Positions 1 through 5,686 of a DNA stretch of 8,027 nt are shown here, in pieces. Each line of letters starts with the position of its first letter. Position 1 is the first letter of the stretch. Position numbers and translations under genes: made by a program. The notes beneath the pieces are model-generated. The model ran no database searches. It had not been told where the DNA came from and saw only the letters and a program-made list of their open reading frames with translations. Source of the DNA: Chryseosolibacter sp040902445. Lineage in GTDB: Bacteria > Bacteroidota > Bacteroidia > Cytophagales > Cyclobacteriaceae. The DNA is taken from the NCBI GenBank assembly GCA_040902445.1, contig JBBDXJ010000049.1:1-8027 (forward strand). The letters are read 5' to 3'.

Positions 1-1935
1 GGTATACGTTATACACTTTACCCGGAACTGGGACATGGAACCTGGAACAAAGCTTTCAATGAACCGGATTTCTTCTCGTGGATGCTGGGAAAAAATAAAG
101 CGGATATCCACTCTTTTGAAAACTCCACTTTCATTTGTTCGACAGAAGGAACGCGGCTTGAACTCGCCGAAGGTTTTAAAGCATATCAATGGCAGTTTAA
201 CGGTGCGGCTATTTCCGGCGCCACCACTGCGGCGTTCTATGCGAAAAATCCCGGAACGTACCGCGCGCGTTTTTCACGCGTGAGCAATCCCACCGAAGCC
301 CAGTGGAACCAATGGTCCAAGCCAATAGTTCTTACCGTTGCGAATCCGCCAGTGGCTACCGTCGCCCAGATCGGAACGGTGGTGCTCAATGATCTCAATG
401 GCCTTGCCAACGCGCGGCTGCAGTCAGATGCTGTTCATACGCACTACTACTGGTATAAGAACGGCACCCTGCTCAACCTTCCCGGCCAGGAAGATGATAC
501 CCTTAAACTTGCAACCATTGCCCCGACTTTCGGCAACGGTGCCTATACGCTGGTGGTATCCGACCTTGGATGCAAGAGCGCTCCATCTGCGCCCAAACAT
601 ATATTCTTTAATGACTCGGCTCCAGTCAACATCACGGATCCCTCAAACTTTGCGGGATTTTCAACGTCGCCGGCTAAAAATACTTTGACGTGGACCGATG
701 CGTCAACCAACGAAGGAGGATTCGAGATCTGGAAAAGAAAAAAGAACAACGGTACTTCCTTTTCAGCGTGGGAAATCGTGGGAATAACCGGGCCCAATGT
801 AAAAACTTTTGATGACACGAAGGTGGAACCCAATGCGAGTTACCAGTACAAGATCAGGGCCGTGAGCAGCACCGGCCGCTCCAACTATGTTCCTTCCGGT
901 GATACGGGTCTCGTCGTTCAGACCGTGGTAGATACCGAGGCCCCGAAAGCACCCATTCACCTCACCGCATCGGCGCGCGGCGTTCAGAAGTTATTTCTGA
1001 GGTGGGAACCCTCCACCGACAACACGCGCATTCGCGAGTATCATATTTTTTACAACGAGCTTTCTGTGCCTACCGGATCTTCGGATACCACCTTCATGCT
1101 TACAGGCATGCCGCTGAACACCCGATATGATATCACAGTCAAAGGAGTGGACCTGTCGGGAAACCTGAGCCCGGCCAGCAACGTCGTAAAAGCCAGCACC
1201 TATTTCTCGGGACTTTATTATCAGCACTCGACCGGCGCGTGGACAGACCTTGATTCCGTCAACTGGGCGCTGGCGGAGTTTACGGGCACCGTTAAAGAAT
1301 TCACGCTCTCCAAAAAAACCCAGGATGATTTTTATAATTTCAGTTTTGACGGTTACATCCTCATCGACAACGGTGGTAGCTATCAGTTCAGGATGGGCTC
1401 GGACGACGGCTCGCGGCTGTGGCTGAATGAGTCGCTGCTCATCAACAATAACGGCGTTCACGAGCTCAGGACCGTTACAGGCGCTGCGGTCAATCTACAG
1501 GCGGGTCCGCACCGGATCTATGTTCAGTTCTTTGAGTACACCCAATCAGATACCCTGCTTGTTGAATACAAGGGCCCGGATACCGGGGGTGCGTGGACAA
1601 AAATTTCCCGCGATGTTTTGCGCAGCGATGAAAGTGTAATCACCGCCATTGGTCCCGACAACGGGCCGGAGGACAGTTTTATCGTCAGCGTTTATCCCAA
1701 CCCCACAACCCAGAACAACATTACTGTTCAGGTGGAGACGATCATTCCCGATCCCGTGCAGGTGCGCCTGATCGACCCCGTGGGCCGCGACCTCTTCGTA
1801 GGAATATTCCAGGCCGAAGAGATCTCGCGGGGTATCCTGATCTCACCGGCCGGAACGATGAACACAGGCATGTACGTGGTCATGGTCACCCAGGGAAACC
1901 TCCGCGTCCGCCAGAAAATTATCGTGAGGCGGTAA
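1..1935 (+). CDS. Secreted multidomain esterase-like protein (Ig, FN3 x2, PA14, T9SS sorting domain), 5' partial
   Basis: The reading frame is open from base 1 to a TAA at 1933-1935, so the gene starts outside the window; the ATG at 82 is internal. The visible 644 residues begin with the end of an alpha/beta hydrolase: a GHGTWN motif (His12, the probable catalytic histidine) and an FFSWML helix, both aligning with the complete paralogue at 2119-3759. Next come an Ig-like domain (about 46-114, with AYQW and GTYRARFSR), a second Ig-like stretch (about 118-200), two FN3 domains (about 211-310 and 311-400), and a PA14 domain (about 402-540, opening GLYYQ and carrying SDDGSRLWL near 467). The T9SS type A sorting domain (about 560-644) starts at VSVYPNP. 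The protein is probably exported by T9SS and acts on extracellular ester-containing or carbohydrate-linked material; PA14 and FN3 often mediate binding in such enzymes. The hydrolase family is inferred from the tail only, and the substrate is unknown. Confidence 0.88.
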   Translation, partial: GIRYTLYPELGHGTWNKAFNEPDFFSWMLGKNKADIHSFENSTFICSTEGTRLELAEGFKAYQWQFNGAAISGATTAAFYAKNPGTYRARFSRVSNPTEAQWNQWSKPIVLTVANPPVATVAQIGTVVLNDLNGLANARLQSDAVHTHYYWYKNGTLLNLPGQEDDTLKLATIAPTFGNGAYTLVVSDLGCKSAPSAPKHIFFNDSAPVNITDPSNFAGFSTSPAKNTLTWTDASTNEGGFEIWKRKKNNGTSFSAWEIVGITGPNVKTFDDTKVEPNASYQYKIRAVSSTGRSNYVPSGDTGLVVQTVVDTEAPKAPIHLTASARGVQKLFLRWEPSTDNTRIREYHIFYNELSVPTGSSDTTFMLTGMPLNTRYDITVKGVDLSGNLSPASNVVKASTYFSGLYYQHSTGAWTDLDSVNWALAEFTGTVKEFTLSKKTQDDFYNFSFDGYILIDNGGSYQFRMGSDDGSRLWLNESLLINNNGVHELRTVTGAAVNLQAGPHRIYVQFFEYTQSDTLLVEYKGPDTGGAWTKISRDVLRSDESVITAIGPDNGPEDSFIVSVYPNPTTQNNITVQVETIIPDPVQVRLIDPVGRDLFVGIFQAEEISRGILISPAGTMNTGMYVVMVTQGNLRVRQKIIVRR

Positions 1936-1936
1936 C

Positions 1937-2048
1937 TCATCACCGATTACCGATTACTGATTACCGATTACTGATTACTGATTACTGACTACCGATTACC
2001 GATTACCGATTACTGATCACTGATTACCGATTACTGATCACCGACTAA
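1937..2048. repeat. Tandem heptanucleotide array, 16 units of YGATTAC
   Basis: Starting one base after the stop codon of the first hydrolase gene, 112 bases divide exactly into sixteen 7-bp units in one unbroken phase. Six central units are CGATTAC and five of the others TGATTAC or TGATCAC; the end units (TCATCAC and CGACTAA) are the most degenerate. The first base of the unit alternates irregularly between C and T, and the fifth is sometimes C. There are no spacers, so this is not CRISPR. It may be a slippage-generated minisatellite or a member of a dispersed family of intergenic heptamer repeats; cyanobacteria are known to carry heptamer STRR repeats. Function is unknown. Confidence 0.95.
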
Positions 2049-2083
2049 CGGCCGCTCCACACGCCGGGAATGATTTTTGGGCG

Positions 2084-2114
2084 TCAGGAGTCATACCCAT
2101 TTTTAAACTCCTGA
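2084..2114 (+). promoter_or_regulatory. Inverted repeat in the leader of the second hydrolase gene
   Basis: TCAGGAGT (2084-2091) pairs perfectly with ACTCCTGA (2107-2114) across a 15-base AT-rich loop, and a G-T wobble at 2083/2115 could extend the stem. The 3' arm ends four bases before the ATG at 2119. Just upstream, ACGCC (2061-2065) can pair with GGCGT (2080-2084) as a competing or adjacent stem. Members of this phylum usually initiate translation on unstructured AT-rich leaders, so a stem here could reduce initiation. It could equally be a protein-binding site or have no role. Confidence 0.4.
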
Positions 2115-2118
2115 TTAT

Positions 2119-3759
2119 ATGAGAAGAATTTTTACCCTCAGTGCAGTCTGCATCGTTGCAGTGTGCTCTTCGTTTGCCCAGGTAAAAGGCCCTTATCAGT
2201 ATAACACCGCCATGCCGTACGGCACCCTCGACATCCGCACGCGCATTACCTCGACCAACTATTATTATTTACAGGAGAACAAGACCTTCAGCTTCCGCGA
2301 GAAATCACCCGGTGTGAAGAGCGATACCTACATGGACATGACCTCGTGGGAATCGAACCCATACACGCAGGGAAACCTGCGCCACAAGAACGGCACGACA
2401 GATAAGTTCAAGATGAACTACAGGCTGCTGAAGCCCAACGGTTACAACGCCACCTATAAGCCGGGTTATCCGATGATCGTTCAGTTCCACGGCGCCGTCG
2501 AGCGCGCCAACTGTTATTACAACAACTGTTATCACTCCACCCCGGCTTATACCGTGGATGCCAATTCGCCCGCGGCGCCGAAGACCGCCACGCACAGGCT
2601 GCTGAACAACGACCAGAGCCTGAACGTGGGAGGAAAGAACTATCTCGACGCGCGCAACCTGGCGGGTACACGCCTGCCGAATGATCCATCCATGCCTGCA
2701 AGGGCCTTCCCGGGATTTGTGCTCATCCCCCAGATGTTCAATGTATGGGATAGCCTTCAGGTGCAGGATGTGGTGCGTATCGTGCGCCTGATCGCGGCCA
2801 AATACAACATCGACGACGACCGCATCTATGTGCAGGGATTGTCGATAGGGGGTTATGCCGTGTACGAGGCGATGAAGCGCGCTTCCTGGCTTTTTGCCGC
2901 CGCGTTGCCGATGGCCGCCGTGTGGGATGCGAACATCAAGAAACAGAACTTGCAGGCCAGGGTGGCGCACATGCCCGTGTGGACCTTCCAGGGAGGTAAG
3001 GACCAGCGGCCCACGCCGGCGTATACACAAAACATTATCAGCTACCTCAGCCAGGCTGGGGCCGTGGTGCGCTACTCGCTGTACGCGGACCTCTCGCACG
3101 TGGTGTGGACACGAGCTTATAGTCAGTCCGACTATTATAAATGGATGTTGTCGAAAAGCAAGGCCCAGATCCATCCCTTTGCGGGGAACACAGTAATCGA
3201 CAAATCAAAGAACCAGAATCCGAAGCTGATGCTCGCGGAGGGATTTATGGCTTACCAGTGGGAGAAGAACGGCGTGATCATCTCCACGGCAAAGGCCGCG
3301 ACCTACACGGCCACCACGCCCGGAACGTACCGCGCTCGGTTCAGCCGTCTGTCCACAGCCCCCACCGCGGCGCAGTGGAACGTTTGGTCGGCCCCTGTTA
3401 CCGTAACACAAGTGGGCACCACAGCAGCCATCGCTTCCAGCAGCGCGCGCACAACGGCATCGGAGATCCAGGTGAATGATTCAACTGTAGCTCCCATGGA
3501 AGAAGGTTTTGGTTTCAGTGTATATCCGAACCCCGCTCCCGCGGATAACATCAATCTCCAGCTCCAGGGTATGGAAGAATCACCCGTGCAGGTGCGCATC
3601 GTCGACCAGATGGGAAGGGAAGTTTTCGCCGAAACTTTTGACAGTCCTTCCGTCGTTGCAGGACGACGACTGCAACTGCCTTCGGCTTCGAATGGTGTTT
3701 ATATTGTCATGGTAAATCAGGGGCAGAGGCAACTCAGGAAGAAATTAGTGGTGAAATAA
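2119..3759 (+). CDS. Secreted alpha/beta-hydrolase (esterase/PHB-depolymerase-like) with Ig-like and T9SS sorting domains
   Basis: This complete 546-residue protein begins with a signal peptide (basic MRR, hydrophobic core, probable cleavage after the Ala of SSFA at 20). The hydrolase domain spans roughly 90-345. It has an oxyanion-type FHG at 123-125, a nucleophile elbow GLSIGG with Ser242, a probable acid Asp295 in GGKDQRP and a probable His327 in LSHVVW. An Ig-like segment follows (about 370-430) with AYQW and GTYRARFSR shared with the upstream paralogue. After a Ser/Ala/Thr-rich linker comes a T9SS type A sorting domain (about 465-546) starting at FSVYPNP. The fold matches secreted esterases of the PHB-depolymerase/dienelactone-hydrolase type; the substrate cannot be read from sequence. 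The ATG at 2119 is chosen because the signal peptide starts there; no Shine-Dalgarno is visible. The upstream paralogue is on the same strand 183 bases away. Confidence 0.9.
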   Translation: MRRIFTLSAVCIVAVCSSFAQVKGPYQYNTAMPYGTLDIRTRITSTNYYYLQENKTFSFREKSPGVKSDTYMDMTSWESNPYTQGNLRHKNGTTDKFKMNYRLLKPNGYNATYKPGYPMIVQFHGAVERANCYYNNCYHSTPAYTVDANSPAAPKTATHRLLNNDQSLNVGGKNYLDARNLAGTRLPNDPSMPARAFPGFVLIPQMFNVWDSLQVQDVVRIVRLIAAKYNIDDDRIYVQGLSIGGYAVYEAMKRASWLFAAALPMAAVWDANIKKQNLQARVAHMPVWTFQGGKDQRPTPAYTQNIISYLSQAGAVVRYSLYADLSHVVWTRAYSQSDYYKWMLSKSKAQIHPFAGNTVIDKSKNQNPKLMLAEGFMAYQWEKNGVIISTAKAATYTATTPGTYRARFSRLSTAPTAAQWNVWSAPVTVTQVGTTAAIASSSARTTASEIQVNDSTVAPMEEGFGFSVYPNPAPADNINLQLQGMEESPVQVRIVDQMGREVFAETFDSPSVVAGRRLQLPSASNGVYIVMVNQGQRQLRKKLVVK

Positions 3760-3764
3760 GAAAA

Positions 3765-3799
3765 CAAAGCCGGGAACTGCTGCGGCAGCTCCGGCTTTG
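3765..3799 (+). terminator. Strong hairpin after the hydrolase gene, possibly a terminator
   Basis: CAAAGCCGG (3765-3773) pairs perfectly with CCGGCTTTG (3791-3799). The inner stem CTGC/GCAG closes a TGCG tetraloop, leaving a small internal loop between the stems. It begins five bases after the TAA at 3759. No T run follows on the plus strand, so it is not a textbook intrinsic terminator in that direction. Read on the minus strand, the stem is followed by a T-rich stretch. It may act as a 3'-end stabiliser or a weak terminator. Confidence 0.55.
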
Positions 3800-3822
3800 G
3801 AAGCAAATTCGAAGAACCATAA

Positions 3823-3850
3823 AAGAGAGGATCTTTTAAGAGAGGGTCTT
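3823..3850. repeat. Short imperfect tandem repeat
   Basis: AAGAGAGGATCTT (3823-3835) is repeated as AAGAGAGGGTCTT (3838-3850) with one mismatch. Each copy can fold weakly (AAAAGA/TCTTTT around the first), and a T7 run follows at 3860-3866. This could be a secondary terminator for the hydrolase transcript or a duplication with no role. Confidence 0.4.
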
Positions 3851-3942
3851 CTCAAATGCTTTTTTTCCCCATGGCTATGAATAGTTACACCGTACATTGA
3901 AAATACTCGTGCACTCTCATAATATTTGTATCTAACTTTATT

Positions 3943-3985
3943 TTATCAGGAAAACCGTACAGGTTTCAACAGATTTACCTGATAA
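3943..3985. promoter_or_regulatory. Nested inverted repeats upstream of the response regulator
   Basis: TTATCAGG (3943-3950) is the exact reverse complement of CCTGATAA (3978-3985). Nested between them, AAACC (3952-3956) pairs with GGTTT (3962-3966) around GTACA. The structure lies about 90-130 bases before the regulator start, where an operator or a structured leader could sit. LuxR-family regulators often bind imperfect palindromes and may act on their own promoters, but a binding role here is inference. Confidence 0.3.
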
Positions 3986-4074
3986 TATTATCTATTGTCT
4001 ATTTCAAACGAGATAAGTGTGTTCATTAACGGGATTTTGTTTTATCTTTTGTGTACAAAGAAAATCTCCGGATT

Positions 4075-4707
4075 ATGTACAGGATCAACATTTTATTGGT
4101 TGATGATGAGGCACTGATCAGGCAAGGTCTGCGGGCGTTGCTTGAAAAAGAAAATTTTGTCGAAAATATCTTTGAGGCTGGTGATGCAGAAGAATTCAGG
4201 GTCGTGATTTCCAAACATAAGGTCGATATTGTGCTGCTTGATATCCGTCTAAGAGACTCTACGGGTATTGAATTGCTGGAGAGTATAAAAAGGTCTAAAC
4301 ACCAGCCAAAGATCATTGCTGTCACGGGCATGGAAGGGATTGAATTGATCATAAACTTGTTAAAGTCAGGCGTTGATGGAATAGTGTATAAGTTGGACGG
4401 ATACGACGAGATCAGAAAAACAATAAAAAGCATTCTCGCTTCGGGAAATTATTTTCCGGAGAAGATCTTAAGGATCATCCAGTCCAATGCCAGCAAGTGG
4501 GATAACACGCCTACTGTCACCCTGAGTATGCAGGAGTTGAGTATTCTGAGAGCGATTTCCAGAGGATCAATTACCAAAGAAATTGCCACGGAATTAAACA
4601 TGAGCGAAGCGACGGCGGAGACCTACAGAGTGAGGCTCATTAAGAAGGTGGGTGTGCCGAACACTGCGGCGTTATTGGCTTACGCTTACCGGAATGGTAT
4701 ATTGTAG
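4075..4707 (+). CDS. NarL/FixJ-type response regulator (REC + LuxR-type HTH)
   Basis: This is a 210-residue DNA-binding response regulator. The receiver domain (about 4-120) has the acidic pair Asp10-Asp11, the phospho-acceptor Asp56 in VLLDIRL, Thr84 in AVTGM and Lys106 in VYKLDG, so every residue needed for phosphorylation is present. After a linker, the LuxR-type helix-turn-helix (about 148-205) shows LSMQELSILRAISRG and KEIATELNMSEATAETYR. The ATG at 4075 is preferred because the first beta strand follows at once; an in-frame GTG at 4051 would add eight residues of no family resemblance. The neighbouring kinase (4711-5382, minus strand) belongs to the family that normally phosphorylates such regulators, but the genes converge instead of forming an operon. 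Target genes are unknown. Confidence 0.92.
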   Translation: MYRINILLVDDEALIRQGLRALLEKENFVENIFEAGDAEEFRVVISKHKVDIVLLDIRLRDSTGIELLESIKRSKHQPKIIAVTGMEGIELIINLLKSGVDGIVYKLDGYDEIRKTIKSILASGNYFPEKILRIIQSNASKWDNTPTVTLSMQELSILRAISRGSITKEIATELNMSEATAETYRVRLIKKVGVPNTAALLAYAYRNGIL

Positions 4708-4710
4708 AAA

Positions 4711-5382
4711 TCAGTTTTTAGTTTTCAGAACTAATTTTGCCACGAGGCCTTTCTGGCCCTGCGAGTAATTCAATGTAGCGCCAATGATCATTGACCGCAA
4801 TTTTAAGGTGTTATTTTTCCTTTTCAAACGTTCAATGAATTCCGGAATTTTTGAAAATCCGGTGCCGTCATCTTCTACCTCAACCACAAGAGTATTGGCG
4901 TCCCATTTTAGCCGCACCCAAATATGCCATGCGGACGAATGTTTAAAAGCATTGTGTATAAGTTCCTGGACAATTCTGAAAAGATACCGCTCCTCCTGGG
5001 TTTCGAGAGCAATGGCTAGTCCTTCATTCTCAAAATGGATGTGGCCTGTGCCAGGATGTTCCATGTTCTGGCAGAGCATTTCAATGGTTTTGTCCAGGGT
5101 TTCACCTTCCATTTTGACTGGAAGTAACCTGCGCGAAATATTACGCACCACGTGGATGACCTGGTCGAATTCGCTGCGTATTTTTAAAGAGAGGGATTCG
5201 ATTTCAGTTTGTCCTGACGACGCCCTTTCCATTCGGTCTATGTACAGTTTCAGCACGGAAAGTTTTTGGATAAGGTCATCGTGCAATTCTGCGCCCATTT
5301 CGGAGATGATGTGCTCACATGTTTCCGCTGCGCGTCGTGCGATCTCCGCTTCCAGTTTTTGGTTAGAAAGAAAAATTGCCAT
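4711..5382 (-). CDS. Soluble HisKA_3-type sensor histidine kinase, no sensor domain
   Basis: This 223-residue kinase core of the NarX/DesK type starts at an ATG complementary to 5380-5382; an in-frame stop 15 bases upstream rules out a longer form. An amphipathic helix (about 7-30) leads into the H-box AELHDDLIQKL with the phospho-acceptor His34. The dimerisation helices run to about 90. The HATPase_c domain follows, with N-box QELIHNAFKHS (Asn144), G1 box DDGTGF (171-176) and a C-terminal QKGLVAKL. The lid region normally written GxGL reads NNTLKLRS, without glycines. No transmembrane or PAS/GAF segment is present, so the protein is probably cytoplasmic and needs a partner to sense anything. 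Its likely substrate is the response regulator whose stop codon lies three bases from its own. It may also work with the TPR membrane protein at 5687-7228, which is inference. Confidence 0.9.
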   Translation of the reverse strand: MAIFLSNQKLEAEIARRAAETCEHIISEMGAELHDDLIQKLSVLKLYIDRMERASSGQTEIESLSLKIRSEFDQVIHVVRNISRRLLPVKMEGETLDKTIEMLCQNMEHPGTGHIHFENEGLAIALETQEERYLFRIVQELIHNAFKHSSAWHIWVRLKWDANTLVVEVEDDGTGFSKIPEFIERLKRKNNTLKLRSMIIGATLNYSQGQKGLVAKLVLKTKN

Positions 5383-5432
5383 GGATATTCCGGTTTTTTA
5401 CAGTAAATTAATTGAAAGAAACCCTCCAAGCT

Positions 5433-5617
5433 ATGACTATTATAAATATCCGACCCGCGCTGGTCCTGATTTTAATATTCTTTTCCTGCCACAACCAGAA
5501 AATTGAGTCTTTGCTTGAACACAATTTCGCTGGTGAAAGTATCGATATCTTTTTCGATTAGCCCATGAACGCATGAAAGTCGCCTCCATTCGTGTTGCGG
5601 AGATGCATAAATCCTAA
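5433..5617 (+). pseudogene. Frameshifted 5' fragment of a lipoprotein gene, possibly TPR-type
   Basis: An ATG at 5433 opens a 42-codon frame ending at TAG 5559-5561. Its start is a clear lipoprotein signal: a short polar N-terminus, a hydrophobic core LVLILIFF, then SCHNQ with the lipobox cysteine. At the T run 5550-5554 the next frame continues with RLAHERMKVAS and IRVAEMHKS up to TAA 5615-5617, a helical sequence like the first repeat of TPR sensors. Restoring one T joins the two into about 62 residues. I infer a gene remnant truncated soon after its export signal, though a sequencing error in the homopolymer or a genuine 42-residue lipoprotein are alternatives. It lies divergently 50 bases from the kinase start. 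Confidence 0.4.
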
Positions 5618-5633
5618 GTCATTTTTGATATTA

Positions 5634-5641
5634 TATTTTTG
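5634..5641 (+). promoter_or_regulatory. Candidate Bacteroidota -7 promoter element
   Basis: TATTTTTG matches the phylum's -7 consensus TAnnTTTG exactly and lies 45 bases before the ATG at 5687 of the TPR gene. No good TTTG-like -33 element is found at the usual spacing, so this is a half-match only in an AT-rich region. Confidence 0.3.
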
Positions 5642-5686
5642 ATTCGATTAATTGAAAAAACTCCGCTTCTTCTAAACACAAATGTT

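Larger units (their letters stand above)
3760..4074. other. Intergenic region between the hydrolase and response-regulator genes
   Basis: No ORF with coding character was found in these 315 bases. The first part holds the terminator-like hairpin at 3765-3799 and a short tandem repeat at 3823-3850 that ends near a seven-T run (3860-3866). The second part is AT-rich and holds the nested inverted repeats at 3943-3985. The 8-mer ACCGTACA occurs twice (3889-3896 and 3954-3961). A near-match to the phylum's -7 element (TATCTTTTG, one T longer than TAnnTTTG) lies just upstream of 4051, but no convincing -33 element accompanies it. Confidence 0.6.

Noticed and set aside
82..84. ATG as the start of the first gene
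   Set aside because: The same frame continues upstream to base 1 and encodes the GHGTWN hydrolase motif shared with the paralogue, so this ATG is internal.
991..1461. A 156-codon open frame on the minus strand
   Set aside because: It lies antisense to the FN3 and PA14 coding region, where the plus-strand frame has clear domains.
1937..2048. CRISPR array or DnaA-box cluster
   Set aside because: The units are seven bases with no spacers, and they do not resemble the DnaA box consensus.
2305..3174. A 289-codon open frame on the minus strand
   Set aside because: It is antisense to the hydrolase domain of the second esterase gene and has no recognisable domain; its composition reflects the high-GC sense codons.
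4051..4074. GTG at 4051 as the start of the response regulator
   Set aside because: It would add eight residues before the receiver's first strand; the ATG at 4075 gives the usual length.
4784..5506. A 240-codon open frame on the plus strand
   Set aside because: It is antisense to the histidine kinase, whose H, N and G boxes are on the minus strand.
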